In this document: positions 24,676-33,296 of the stretch, piece by piece
How the letters are laid out: the number at the start of each line of letters is the position of its first letter
How positions within the stretch are numbered: position 1 is the first letter of the stretch
Assembly: GCA_036266835.1 (NCBI GenBank)
Contig: DATAXD010000032.1
Location: 1 to 64,000, forward strand
Direction of reading: 5' to 3'
DNA from: Galbitalea sp036266835
GTDB lineage: Bacteria; Actinomycetota; Actinomycetes; Actinomycetales; Microbacteriaceae
Length of the DNA: 64,000 nt
Notes under the pieces: model-generated
The model's input: the letters and a program-made list of their open reading frames with translations, nothing else
The model's database searches: none
Told to the model about the DNA's origin: nothing
Translations under genes and position numbers: made by a program

Positions 24676-26004
24676 TCAAAACGCGGGCTGCACCCGAAGT
24701 TCGGGTTCGGTACAGAACACGTGACCTGTCGGACTTGTCCACGTGAGTTCGCCCGATCCGTTCAGATTCTGCTCCACTTTCCAGTCGGCATTGCCCTTCA
24801 GCGCATGGTGTCCCGGGCACAAGTGGGCAAGGTTGTTGTGCGCGGTTTCACCGCTTTCGCTCGCCCATTCGCGAGTGTGGTCCAATTCGCACCGCGCGAC
24901 ATTCCTGTTGCACCCCGGAAACCGGCACCGACCGTCCCGGACTCTCAGCCACATCCGCAATTGGGCGGGGATTCGGTAGCGTTTTCGCCCCATCGAGAGC
25001 GCAATCCCGGTTTCCGGATGGGAGAGTAACCGAACGAACGACTTCGCGTTGCCGGCCAGTTCCCGAGCGGTCTGTGGGTCGATTGGGCCGTACCCCTCCA
25101 GCACGCCGGGCTCCTGACCGCGCCGCAACAGCGTCATCGCCGGCACCGTGACCAGAACCTTCGGGCGGATGCTGCGGAAGCGGGCAATCGGGCCGTCACC
25201 CTGGCCGGCAATCGTGTTCGCCTGCCCATCCAGACTGTGCCCATCAACATCGAGCAGGAGATCGGTCAGGACATCCGTTTTGCGCTGCGCGAGCGTGCGC
25301 AGGTCGCCCTCGGACTGCACAGATTTCGCCATCTCGGTAGCCCGATCATCGATCGCGACAAGCAGAACCATCGGTGCCTCGATCGAATAGCGACCCATTC
25401 CGTTCGGCATTGGTTCGAGATAGGTGTTGCGCTCTTCGACAGCCTCCACGTGACGCTCGACCATGGATTCGAGATTCAGCTTCTCGCTCATCAACCGAAC
25501 GGATTTCTCGAATTGCGGTGGAGTCTGCTGCTTGCCGCGAGGCAGGACCTTCTGCTCGAGCATCGCGACGGACTCCGGGTCGAGGATGCTGACCTGGTCG
25601 ACCAGGATCCGGGCGTGACGGAAGCTAATCGCTCCCGCGGCCAGTGCAGCGAGGGTGTCGGGAAGATCGTTGACCAGGCACCGAGACGACCACATCACGT
25701 TGCGAGCCGCCGCCTCCGACATGTGCAACGCACCAGCCAGTTGGGCGACGAACGACCGCTCCGCCAGCTCGGTGCGTGCGTGATGAGAGTCGTCACCCGG
25801 GAATTGTGAGGCCGCGTAGACCGCCCATGCGCGTGCCTCTTCTATGCGACGAGCCCGCGCGGCCTGAGCCATCGCAACCTTCGCTTCGGCCACAGAGATG
25901 TCGTCGACAAAGTCGCCGAGGCGCTCGAGCATCTCGCCGTACGGGGTCAGCGGAGCAGGCGATTCGGCATCACCGAATTCGACTCCAAAGCCTGCGCGTC
26001 CCAT
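24676..26004 (-). CDS. HNH endonuclease with DUF222 domain
   Basis: A 442-residue protein of the DUF222/HNH (13E12-like) family, abundant in actinobacteria. A long helical DUF222 domain precedes a C-terminal HNH nuclease with CRFPGC, CELDHTREW and LCPGHHALK, giving zinc-binding cysteines and the catalytic histidine. The target is unknown; members are often multi-copy but are not proven mobile. No inteins or repeats flank it. The ATG at 26004 gives a full-length copy. It is followed by a 36-bp gap to the LCP gene. Confidence 0.92.
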   Translation of the reverse strand: MGRAGFGVEFGDAESPAPLTPYGEMLERLGDFVDDISVAEAKVAMAQAARARRIEEARAWAVYAASQFPGDDSHHARTELAERSFVAQLAGALHMSEAAARNVMWSSRCLVNDLPDTLAALAAGAISFRHARILVDQVSILDPESVAMLEQKVLPRGKQQTPPQFEKSVRLMSEKLNLESMVERHVEAVEERNTYLEPMPNGMGRYSIEAPMVLLVAIDDRATEMAKSVQSEGDLRTLAQRKTDVLTDLLLDVDGHSLDGQANTIAGQGDGPIARFRSIRPKVLVTVPAMTLLRRGQEPGVLEGYGPIDPQTARELAGNAKSFVRLLSHPETGIALSMGRKRYRIPAQLRMWLRVRDGRCRFPGCNRNVARCELDHTREWASESGETAHNNLAHLCPGHHALKGNADWKVEQNLNGSGELTWTSPTGHVFCTEPELRVQPAF

Positions 26005-26132
26005 GACTTAATGCTGACAGGGTCCCCCGACATTCGTGCGAGTTGTCCACAGGGTTGACGGCGATTTCGTAGAAGAAATGTTTGGACGCGGTAACCCCGG
26101 CGAGCGCCGCCCGCCCTCAGGCCGCCGATTGC

Positions 26133-26729
26133 TTAGCTACGACCCGCTGTCGACAGGTTTCTGACCTGCTCGGTAGCCCACGCGCGCGTTGTCTGTGCCG
26201 CGGGAGTATCGGATGAAACCAGCCAGGCCAGCTCGAGGCCGCTGAGGAATGCCAGGATTTCTATGGCCTTCGCGCGCGGATCGACGTCCTTCCGCATCTC
26301 GCCGCGTCTCTGTGCCGAACCGAGAGTCTCGGCAAGACGATCAACCGTGAGCTGGTAGTTCGCCGCGAGTCGTGGGCGTAGCGCATCGTCGTCCCCAACA
26401 TTCTCCGCGATCAACACACCCAGTAGCCCGACGAGATCCGGATGCTCCGCCCATCCGTTCACGATCTCGGCAATGATGTCGAAGATCCGCATCCCGGGGT
26501 CGGGTCCGTCGCGCCACAGAAGGCCATTCTCAAACGCATCCCTGGCATCCAGGATGGCGTTGACCAGACCCTCCTTCGTGCCGAAGTGATAAACGACCGC
26601 GGCCTGCGAAACGCCCGCCTCACGGGCGATATCAGCAAGGGTCGTACCGCGGGAACCGTTCCTCGCGATCAGGCGAGTGGCGACCGAGATGAGCTCCTCG
26701 CGGCGATCAGCACCCGTTCGTCGAGTCAC
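26133..26729 (-). CDS. TetR family repressor
   Basis: A 198-residue TetR regulator with an N-terminal helix-turn-helix (TTLADIAREAGVSQAAVVYHFGTKEGL) and a variable ligand-binding domain. It is divergent from the esterase/sugar-transport operon with about 140 bp between start codons. Two inverted repeats in that gap are likely operators for it. The inducer is unknown but is plausibly a substrate of the esterase or transporter. The start is at 26729. Confidence 0.92.
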   Translation of the reverse strand: MTRRTGADRREELISVATRLIARNGSRGTTLADIAREAGVSQAAVVYHFGTKEGLVNAILDARDAFENGLLWRDGPDPGMRIFDIIAEIVNGWAEHPDLVGLLGVLIAENVGDDDALRPRLAANYQLTVDRLAETLGSAQRRGEMRKDVDPRAKAIEILAFLSGLELAWLVSSDTPAAQTTRAWATEQVRNLSTAGRS

Positions 26730-26784
26730 GCCGGCCCCTTCCGCGAACCCGCCGATCGGCTGTCCGCATTTTAGATTCTAGACA

Positions 26785-26838
26785 ACTGACTAAGTGACCA
26801 GTATGTTTGACACGTGACTGACTGACTAACCAGTCAGT
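26785..26838. promoter_or_regulatory. Two TetR-type operators
   Basis: ACTGACT-AACC-AGTCAGT at 26821-26838 is a perfect 7-4-7 inverted repeat, and ACTGACT-AAGT-GACCAGT at 26785-26802 is a second copy with one mismatched base pair. They are 36 bp apart centre to centre in the gap between the TetR gene and the esterase gene. The size and spacing fit dimeric TetR binding and could block both promoters. Confidence 0.75.
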
Positions 26839-26872
26839 TATAGTTCCATTCCTGCCATTGAGAGCCACCAGC

Positions 26873-27904
26873 ATGCCCTCCAGCGACACTCCACCCGAAA
26901 CGGCGGTGGGCCAGGACAGCAGCAGTCCGCAGCCTAACGACGAGGTGCTCCGGTACTTCGAGCAAAACCCCGGTGACGACACCGGCGGCGTCAGCGACAT
27001 CGGGCTGCTGCGAGCGCAAACGCACGACGTAGGACTTCGCGTTCGGGGTGCGCTTCAGCCGATCGGAATGAGCACCGACCTCGTCGTGCATGGCGTGCGC
27101 GTTCGCCGCTACACCCCGGAGAACCTCACCAATCCGCGACTCGGATTCATCTGGATCCATGGCGGCGGCTGGATGCACGGCGACCTTGAGGTCTACGACG
27201 GTGTAGCGCGGGCCTTCGCAAATCAGCTCGGATGCGAAGTCGTCGCGGTCGACTACGCCCTCGCCCCCGAGCATCCGTTTCCAGCCGGCCTGGACGACGT
27301 CTGGAATGTTGTGCTCTGGGCTGAGCAGGAGTTTGAGGACATCGTGGTTGCGGGCGACAGCTCGGGTGGGACCCTCGCAGCCGCAGCGTCGATCAAGGCC
27401 CGCGACAACGGCATCCGGATCGCGGCACAGTTGCTCATTTACCCGGTTCTCGAGAGTTCAGACGAGACAAGCTTCAAACAAGGTTTTCGCACCCGGTTCG
27501 CCTCCTTCGCCGGCCAGGAGAATTTTGGCGAGAGCACCTATCAGCGCATCAAATGGATCTGGGACGTATACGCGCCCGATCCGGCGTTGCGGCAGTCGCC
27601 GCTCGCCACCCCCATGCGCGCGGAGAGCCTGGCTGACGTTGCGCCGGCTGTCATCCTCACGGCCGAGCACGACATCCTGCGCGGCGAAGCCGAGGCCTAT
27701 GCTGCCCGGCTGCGAGCGGATGGCGTACGGGTCGAGCTCATCGAATTCGCGGGCCAGATCCACGGATTCCTGCAAATGCGCGGAGTGCTGACCGATGCGC
27801 AAACCGCACTCGAGGTGGCATCCGACGCACTCCGTCGCTGCCTCGCCCCCGAACCAGCACGCACAGCACCAATTCATCCAGCATCCAAGACAAAGGAGTC
27901 ATAA
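26873..27904 (+). CDS. Alpha/beta hydrolase (HSL-type esterase)
   Basis: A 343-residue esterase of the hormone-sensitive-lipase family. The oxyanion motif HGGGW and nucleophile motif GDSSGG are clear, with the Asp/His of the triad in EHDIL and QIHGF. I take ATG 26873; an in-frame TTG at 26858 would add five residues. Its stop overlaps the ATG of the sugar-binding lipoprotein by one base, so it is the first gene of the operon. A cytosolic esterase coupled to a sugar importer suggests deacylation of an imported esterified sugar; this is inference. Confidence 0.9.
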   Translation: MPSSDTPPETAVGQDSSSPQPNDEVLRYFEQNPGDDTGGVSDIGLLRAQTHDVGLRVRGALQPIGMSTDLVVHGVRVRRYTPENLTNPRLGFIWIHGGGWMHGDLEVYDGVARAFANQLGCEVVAVDYALAPEHPFPAGLDDVWNVVLWAEQEFEDIVVAGDSSGGTLAAAASIKARDNGIRIAAQLLIYPVLESSDETSFKQGFRTRFASFAGQENFGESTYQRIKWIWDVYAPDPALRQSPLATPMRAESLADVAPAVILTAEHDILRGEAEAYAARLRADGVRVELIEFAGQIHGFLQMRGVLTDAQTALEVASDALRRCLAPEPARTAPIHPASKTKES

Positions 27905-29274
27905 TGTCTCGCATCATTGCCTCACAAACCAGGAGCGGATTACTGCGCCGCCTCGCACTGGTCGCTACTGCAACCGCCGCAGTCGTGTCCCTGGCCGCCT
28001 GTGCGCCGGGATCGGGTAACGGCAGCGGCTCAGCCAACAACGGAGTAAGCACAACGCTGAGCGGCAAGCCCACCACGCTCAACGTGTTGGTGACTACCCC
28101 CGACGTGCCGCTGTTCGATGCGCTCGGCAAAGCGTTTCACGCGAAGTACCCGAAGGTGACGGTCAAGATCACCAGCCAGGACTACACGGCTCTCACCACG
28201 AACGTCTCCCACATCCTGTCGGGAAGCGACGTTCCGGATGTCGTTCGGCTCGCCTCGTTCGGCAATCTGGTCAAAGACAAGCTCCTCGCCAATCTGGATC
28301 CCTACGCTTCGGCATACAAGTGGACCTCCTGGCCGCAGTCGCAATTCGCGTCGACTCGCGTCGCCTCGAACGGCACACAGCGCGGATCCGGTTCTCTCTA
28401 TGGCGTTGGCCCGGGCTTTGGTCTGACCGGCGTCTTCTACAACAAGGCTCTCGCGGCTCAAATCGGGATGACGACGGCACCTACCAGCCTCGCGGACTTC
28501 GAGAACGATCTCGCCGAGGCTAAAACGGCCGGCGTCCTCCCAATTGTTGCCAACGGTAAGGATGGCGGAACCGGGTTCATCCTGCAGAACCTGCAGATGG
28601 ACTATGCGGGTGGCATCGGACCGGTCCAGAAATGGAACGATGACGAGAACGGCGCCAACATCGACACCCCCGCTACCGTGCAGGCAGCGACGACGATGCA
28701 GCAATGGGCAAAAGACGGCTACTTTGCCTCCGACGTGAACGCCGTGGACCAGACGCTTGCGCCGACGCAGTTCACGTCGGGCCACGGCCTGTTCTTCGTG
28801 AGCGGCAACTGGCAGGCTCCCGGGCTCGACTCCGCTGGTGCAGGCAAGTACGGCTTCTTCCTGTTCCCGCCGAAGTCCGACGGTGGCAAGTACGCTGCCA
28901 TGACGGCGGCAGACACGCTCGCCGTGCCGGCGAAAGCCGCGCACCCGACCGCCGCGGCGGCGTTCCTCAACTTCATCCAAACCGATGCGACAGCTCGCGA
29001 GGACACGGTCAAGTTCGGAGGTGTGGTGCCAGCGGGTCCCGTCAACGGCAGCACCCCAGCAACGACTGCCGGCTCCGTCGTCGGGGCGACCGTCGTCGCG
29101 TTCCGCGGCCTCCTGAAAAGCAACGGACTCGCCGACTTCATGGCCAACGCGACCGCGTCGATCAACGTGAATGCAATCGTCCCGCAGACGCAGCTGTTGG
29201 TCGCGGGACAGACCACGCCGCAGAGTTTCGCCACGGCCTTGCAGACGGCATACACCCAGGAGCTCGCCCAGTAG
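27904..29274 (+). CDS. Sugar ABC transporter substrate-binding lipoprotein
   Basis: A 456-residue extracellular solute-binding protein of family 1. It has a twin-part signal peptide (basic start, hydrophobic LVATATAAVVSLAAC) with the lipobox LAAC, so it is anchored to the outer face of the membrane by its cysteine (about residue 33). The mature part shows the usual family-1 layout (TLNVLVTTPD, YGVGPGFGLTGVFYNKAL, QQWAKDGYF). The ATG at 27904 overlaps the esterase stop. A strong hairpin follows at 29294-29336 before the permeases. The ligand is probably an oligosaccharide, but it is not determined. Confidence 0.93.
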   Translation: MSRIIASQTRSGLLRRLALVATATAAVVSLAACAPGSGNGSGSANNGVSTTLSGKPTTLNVLVTTPDVPLFDALGKAFHAKYPKVTVKITSQDYTALTTNVSHILSGSDVPDVVRLASFGNLVKDKLLANLDPYASAYKWTSWPQSQFASTRVASNGTQRGSGSLYGVGPGFGLTGVFYNKALAAQIGMTTAPTSLADFENDLAEAKTAGVLPIVANGKDGGTGFILQNLQMDYAGGIGPVQKWNDDENGANIDTPATVQAATTMQQWAKDGYFASDVNAVDQTLAPTQFTSGHGLFFVSGNWQAPGLDSAGAGKYGFFLFPPKSDGGKYAAMTAADTLAVPAKAAHPTAAAAFLNFIQTDATAREDTVKFGGVVPAGPVNGSTPATTAGSVVGATVVAFRGLLKSNGLADFMANATASINVNAIVPQTQLLVAGQTTPQSFATALQTAYTQELAQ

Positions 29275-29293
29275 CAAGCGCGGGGTCACCAAT

Positions 29294-29336
29294 CCGGTCG
29301 GTCGGGCGCTGCGTGCTGTCGTGCCCGGCCGACCGG
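29294..29336 (+). terminator. Intra-operon hairpin between binding protein and permeases
   Basis: A 14-bp stem, CCGGTCGGTCGGGC (29294-29307) with GCCCGGCCGACCGG (29323-29336), has one G-T wobble and a 15-nt loop. No T-run follows, so it is unlikely to be a full intrinsic terminator. Hairpins at this place often stabilise the binding-protein mRNA or reduce read-through into the permease genes, giving excess binding protein. Confidence 0.65.
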
Positions 29337-29375
29337 CACCATGCTTGATGAGCAAGCACCGAAAGGCAGGTCATC

Positions 29376-30266
29376 GTGCCACGATCAGGCGTCTCGCGCG
29401 GTCGATCGCGAACGGATTGGCGCGCGCTGCTCTGGGTGGTCCCGGCGCTTGCCGTCTATGCGGCGTTCGTCCTCTTCCCGCTCCTGCAATCGCTCCAGTA
29501 CTCGTTCTACGACTGGGACGGGATAGGAACTGCGACGTGGGCCGGATTCGACAACTGGGCATCCCTGTTCACCAACCCGGAGCTGCTGCACGCGATCGCC
29601 AATGCGTTCGTCCTCATCCTCTTCTACACCCTGATCCCCATCGTTCTGGGGCTCATCGCTGCCGCCCTGGTTCGCCAGGTGCGGCCCGGCCCGTTCGGAA
29701 CGGTTACCCGGGTTGCGTTGTTCGTGCCCCAGGTCATCCCGCTGGTCGCAGCCGGAATCGCCTGGTCGTGGCTCTACTCGCAGTCCGGCCTCGTCAACCA
29801 GTTCCTGAGCGCGATGGGGCTCGGCTCGCTGGCCCGCGCCTGGCTCGGCGACTTCACGTTCGCCTTGCCCGCAGTCGGCGTGATCGGCGTCTGGGTCATG
29901 CTCGGGTTCTGTACCGTACTGCTCCTTTCGGGCATGGGCAAGATCGATCCGTCGCTCTACGAAGCGGCCCGTCTTGACGGTGCCGGCAGCGTGGCCGAGT
30001 TCTTCGCCGTGACTCTGCCGGGACTCCGCCAGGAGCTCGTGGTTTGTGTCACCTTCACGATGATCGCGGCGCTCACGAGCTTCGACATCATCCAGGTCTC
30101 GACCCAGGGCGGTCCCGGCTATCAGACGCTCGTTCCCGGCGTCGCGGTGTACCGCCTCGCATTCCTCGACCAGAACATCGGCCAGGCGTCCGCCCTCGCC
30201 ATCTTCCTCACGCTCATGGTTCTCGCCATCATCATCCCCGTTCAGCAACTCAGGCGGGTGCGATGA
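29376..30266 (+). CDS. Sugar ABC transporter permease (MalF/UgpA type)
   Basis: A 296-residue permease of the CUT1 family with six predicted helices. The cytoplasmic EAA loop is EAARLDGAGSVAEFFAVTLPGL (key residues EAA...G). The GTG at 29376 has GAAAGG upstream. Its stop overlaps the next permease in an ATGA arrangement, so the pair is translationally coupled and probably forms the heterodimeric channel. No ATPase gene follows; a shared MsmK/UgpC-like ATPase elsewhere is presumably used. Confidence 0.92.
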   Translation: MPRSGVSRGRSRTDWRALLWVVPALAVYAAFVLFPLLQSLQYSFYDWDGIGTATWAGFDNWASLFTNPELLHAIANAFVLILFYTLIPIVLGLIAAALVRQVRPGPFGTVTRVALFVPQVIPLVAAGIAWSWLYSQSGLVNQFLSAMGLGSLARAWLGDFTFALPAVGVIGVWVMLGFCTVLLLSGMGKIDPSLYEAARLDGAGSVAEFFAVTLPGLRQELVVCVTFTMIAALTSFDIIQVSTQGGPGYQTLVPGVAVYRLAFLDQNIGQASALAIFLTLMVLAIIIPVQQLRRVR

Positions 30267-31084
30267 TCTCGTCGCGCGGTGAGCGCATCAGCCGTGCCGT
30301 AATTCTGGTCGCGCTGGCCCTCTTTGGCGTTGTCCCGCTCGTTAGCCTGTTGACGACGGCACTAACCCCGCAGGGCAGCCTGCCGCAGGGGCTGGTGTGG
30401 CCGTCGAATCCGCAGTGGCAAAACTTCGCCGACGCCTGGACCGCGGCGAACTTCCTTCGCCTGCTCGAATCGAGTTGCCTGATCGTGCTCGGAGTCGTGC
30501 CGATTGCCCTGGCCCTCGCGACGCTCGCCGGCTACGCGCTGGCACAGTTTCGAGTACCGGGCGGCAGGGTGATCTATGTTGCATTCCTGATCGGACTGAC
30601 TCTGCCCGCCGAGTCGCTCATCACCCCGCTGTACTACGACCTGCAATCGATGGGACTACTCGGTTCCCGACTGGCAGTAGTGATTCCGGAGATCGCCCTC
30701 CTCATGCCCTTCGGCGTCTTTTGGATGCGAGCACACTTCTCTAACAGCGAGCTGGCCCTGACGGAGGCGGCACGCATCGATGGCGCGAACAGGTGGCAGA
30801 CGTTCGCTCGAATTCACCTGCCACTGGCTACCCCTGCCTGGTCGGCGCTCGCGATCCTCTACTTCCTGGCCACCTGGAACCAGTACCTCCTGCCGCTCGT
30901 GCTCATCAGCGATCCGTCCAATCGGACGATGGCTGGTGGTCTGGGAGCTTTCCAGGGACAGTACGGCGACAACATCCAGTTGCTCTGCGCCGGATCCCTG
31001 ATCATCATCGCGCCGTCGCTGATCGTGTTCCTGGTATTCCAGCGCAGCTTTGTGCGAGCGCTGCTGGCCGGAGCGGTCAAGTAG
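30263..31084 (+). CDS. Sugar ABC transporter permease (MalG/UgpE type)
   Basis: The second CUT1 permease, 273 residues, with six helices and the EAA loop EAARIDGANRWQTFARIHLP. The ATG at 30263 lies inside the upstream stop (ATGA), which fixes the start. Together with the preceding permease and the lipoprotein it makes an importer lacking its own ATPase. It is the last gene of the TetR-controlled unit; 36 bp later a minus-strand gene ends. Confidence 0.92.
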   Translation: MISSRGERISRAVILVALALFGVVPLVSLLTTALTPQGSLPQGLVWPSNPQWQNFADAWTAANFLRLLESSCLIVLGVVPIALALATLAGYALAQFRVPGGRVIYVAFLIGLTLPAESLITPLYYDLQSMGLLGSRLAVVIPEIALLMPFGVFWMRAHFSNSELALTEAARIDGANRWQTFARIHLPLATPAWSALAILYFLATWNQYLLPLVLISDPSNRTMAGGLGAFQGQYGDNIQLLCAGSLIIIAPSLIVFLVFQRSFVRALLAGAVK

Positions 31085-31120
31085 TCGCGAGGCGCCGAGG
31101 CACCCCGCCGGGGGCGAAAC

Positions 31121-31297
31121 CTAGCGCTGCTCCCCGTGACCGAGCACGTGGAACGGGATCGCTAGTGAGATCGAGATCGCCGCGATACCGCCGAGGAACA
31201 TGACCGCCTGAAACGTAGGGAAGTTGAACGCGAACGCAAAAAGCGCGATGCCGCCGAGGAAGAACACGAAGGCGATGAGGAAGTAGACGACGTTCAT
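31121..31297 (-). CDS. Small two-helix membrane protein, 58 aa
   Basis: A small hydrophobic protein, with MNVVYFLIAFVFFLGGIAL forming the first helix and VMFLGGIAAISISLAIPFHVL the second (quoted in parts). No family name is recognised. The ATG at 31297 follows AGGAC by about 5 nt; longer upstream extensions in this frame lack a binding site. It sits downstream of, and in the same direction as, the ECF42 sigma gene but is separated by 58 bp, so it could be at the end of that transcript. The function is unknown. Confidence 0.65.
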   Translation of the reverse strand: MNVVYFLIAFVFFLGGIALFAFAFNFPTFQAVMFLGGIAAISISLAIPFHVLGHGEQR

Positions 31298-31355
31298 GGT
31301 GTCCTGACTGGTAGGCGCGTTGCATCCATTCTCCACGAGAATTCGGTCGCGCGCA

Positions 31356-32543
31356 TCACGACCCGAGCGCGGCGAGCCGTCGCTCCAGTTCCGCCCGCTC
31401 GACATCCGAAGTGGTGAGTGCGAGCGCCTCCCGAAAGCGATCAGCGGCATCCGCATTTCGTCCCGCCCGCCGCAGCAGATCGCCTTGCGCTACAGGCAGC
31501 CAGCGGTAGCCGCTGAGCTTCAGGCCATCCATGATCGCGAGGCCGGTCGCCGGGCCGTCGCGCATGCCGAGTGCGATCGCGCGGTTGAGTTCGATGACCG
31601 GCGACGGTGTGAGTGCGAGAAGCTCGTCGTACAGCACGACGATCGCGGGCCAGTCCGTGTCGTCGGCCGCGGCGACGCGGGCGTGACACGCGGCGATCTC
31701 CGCCTGCAGGACGTACGGCCCCCGACCGCGTGCGGATCTCAGCACGGCGAGCCCGGCTTCGATCTCGTCCGAGTGCCAGCTCGAGCGGTCTTGCTCCTCA
31801 AGCGTCCGCAGGTCGCCGGCAGGGCCGATGCGGGCATCCCTTCGGGAGTTCTGCAGCTTCATCAGCGCGAGTAGCCCACGCGCCTCGGATTCCGCGGGCA
31901 TGAGGTCGACGACCGCCTGCGCCATCGAGATCGCGGTGGCCGCGAATTCCCCTCCCGCGGCGCCGCCATAGCCCTCGTTGAACACGAGATAGAGCACTGC
32001 CAGCACGCCGTCGAGACGTTCCGCAAGCTGCTCGGAGGGCGGCACACGATACGGGATGCCGGCCTCTTCGATCTTGCGCCGCGCCCGTACCAGCCGCTGC
32101 GCCATGGTCGCCTCAGGCACCAGGAACGCTGCCGCGATCTCGGCGACGGAAAGTCCCGCGACGGTCCTGAGGGTGAGCGCGACGCGCGCTGCGAGCGGCA
32201 GCGCCGGATGCGCGCAGGTGAAGATCAGGCGCAGCCGGTCGTCCTCGATGTCGTGCTCGGACGACTGGAGCGACTCCATCACTACCACCTCCTTCGCGCG
32301 TCGTTGCTCGGATTCTCGCGAGCGGATGCGGTCGATCGCCTTGTTGCGCGCCGTCGTCATCAACCAGGCCCCGGTGTTGTCCGGGATGCCGCTGGTCGGC
32401 CAGTTGGCGAGCGCGCTTTCGAACGCGTCCTGGGTCGCATCCTCGGCCAGCGTCCAGTCGCCGGTGAGCCGAATCAGGGCGCCGACGATCCGGCTCCAGT
32501 CCCTGTGATGGACCGAAACCAGAGCGTCGGCGACCTCGCTCAA
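31356..32543 (-). CDS. ECF sigma factor, ECF42 type with C-terminal extension
   Basis: An RNA polymerase sigma factor of about 395 residues. Sigma-70 region 2 (LAEDATQDAFESALANW, WLMTTARNKAIDRIR) and region 4 (LRTVAGLSVAEIAAAFLVPEATMAQRLVRA) are followed by a long C-terminal TPR-like domain (DUF6596 type, ending DRFREALALT). This architecture plus adjacent DGPF proteins defines group ECF42, which has no dedicated anti-sigma factor; the C-terminal part is thought to be needed for activity. I place the start at TTG 32543, 11 bp after the preceding DGPF gene; the exact codon is uncertain. A second such module lies at 50.7 kb. Confidence 0.9.
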   Translation of the reverse strand: MSEVADALVSVHHRDWSRIVGALIRLTGDWTLAEDATQDAFESALANWPTSGIPDNTGAWLMTTARNKAIDRIRSRESEQRRAKEVVVMESLQSSEHDIEDDRLRLIFTCAHPALPLAARVALTLRTVAGLSVAEIAAAFLVPEATMAQRLVRARRKIEEAGIPYRVPPSEQLAERLDGVLAVLYLVFNEGYGGAAGGEFAATAISMAQAVVDLMPAESEARGLLALMKLQNSRRDARIGPAGDLRTLEEQDRSSWHSDEIEAGLAVLRSARGRGPYVLQAEIAACHARVAAADDTDWPAIVVLYDELLALTPSPVIELNRAIALGMRDGPATGLAIMDGLKLSGYRWLPVAQGDLLRRAGRNADAADRFREALALTTSDVERAELERRLAALGS

Positions 32544-32553
32544 ACCCGCGAGT

Positions 32554-32889
32554 CTAAAACTCGGCGGGCCAGAACGGCCGGATCTCGATCCGTCCGGCGC
32601 GAGCCATCGGATGCCGCGAGGCGAAGTCAATCGCATCGTCCAGGTTCTCGCACTCGATGATGTCGAAGCCGGCGATCCATTCCTTGGACTCGCTGAACGG
32701 GCCGTCGGTAACCAGCAGTTCGCCCTTGCGAATACGCAGTGTCGTCGCATCCTCGTTCGGCCGCAACCTGTTGCCGAACTTGCGGATGCCGCGACGCGCA
32801 CCCTCCTCGATCCAGGCCTCGATCTCGCCCGGCTGCTCCTCGATGGCATCGGGCTCCGAGTCGGATGCGATAAACAGCATGTATTCCAC
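32554..32889 (-). CDS. YCII-related DGPF domain protein (copy 2 of module 1)
   Basis: A 111-residue DGPF/YCII-like protein with the name-giving motif TDGPFSESKEWIAGF. Ferredoxin-like fold, cytosolic; the biochemical activity is unknown, although members associate with ECF42 sigma factors and are probable targets of them. The GTG start at 32889 lies 3 bp after the stop of the other DGPF gene. The two neighbours share clear similarity along their length (SKEWIAG, ASRHPMAR), so they arose by tandem duplication. Confidence 0.92.
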   Translation of the reverse strand: MEYMLFIASDSEPDAIEEQPGEIEAWIEEGARRGIRKFGNRLRPNEDATTLRIRKGELLVTDGPFSESKEWIAGFDIIECENLDDAIDFASRHPMARAGRIEIRPFWPAEF

Positions 32890-32892
32890 GAG

Positions 32893-33231
32893 TCAGTCCT
32901 CCCAAACCATGACTTCGCGCACCTCGATGCGCCCTCTTCGGGCCATCGGGTGTCGAGACGCGTACTCGACGGCTTCGTCGAGGCTCGCGCACTCGAGGAG
33001 GTCGTATCCGGCGATCCACTCCTTGGACTCGGTGAACGGCCCATCCGTGATGAGAGTTTTGCCGTTGCGCACCCGCACTGTCCTGGCCTCCTTCGGCGCA
33101 AGCAGCGGATCGCCCTGCTTGCGGATGCCGCGGCGCTCACCCTCGGCCACCCAGTCCTCGATGTCGGGCTCTGGCGCGGTGTCGGTGTCTGGCTCGGTGT
33201 CGGTGCACACGAACATCAGGTACTCGGTCAT
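32893..33231 (-). CDS. YCII-related DGPF domain protein (copy 1 of module 1)
   Basis: A 112-residue DGPF protein, first in the operon with a second DGPF gene and the ECF42 sigma factor. The motif ITDGPFTESKEWIAGYDLLEC is close to that of its neighbour (ITDGPF, then ESKEWIAG). A run of alternating acidic/Thr/Pro residues near position 10-20 (TDTEPDTDTAPEPD) is unusual. The ATG at 33231 follows a good GGAGGACC site. It is divergent from the ArsR gene with 100 bp between. Confidence 0.92.
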   Translation of the reverse strand: MTEYLMFVCTDTEPDTDTAPEPDIEDWVAEGERRGIRKQGDPLLAPKEARTVRVRNGKTLITDGPFTESKEWIAGYDLLECASLDEAVEYASRHPMARRGRIEVREVMVWED

Positions 33232-33296
33232 AGGTCCTCCTTGATTAGACGGTACGTGAGTACGACGGAGCCGCGAAGGCCAGAAACGACATCCGT

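Noticed and set aside
24676..26004. HNH/DUF222 gene as a homing element or mobile intron
   Set aside because: It is an intact free-standing gene with no flanking repeats, intron or intein features.
32544..33140. N-terminal extension of the ECF42 sigma gene
   Set aside because: Those codons are out-of-frame readings of the two DGPF genes; sigma homology begins near TTG 32543.
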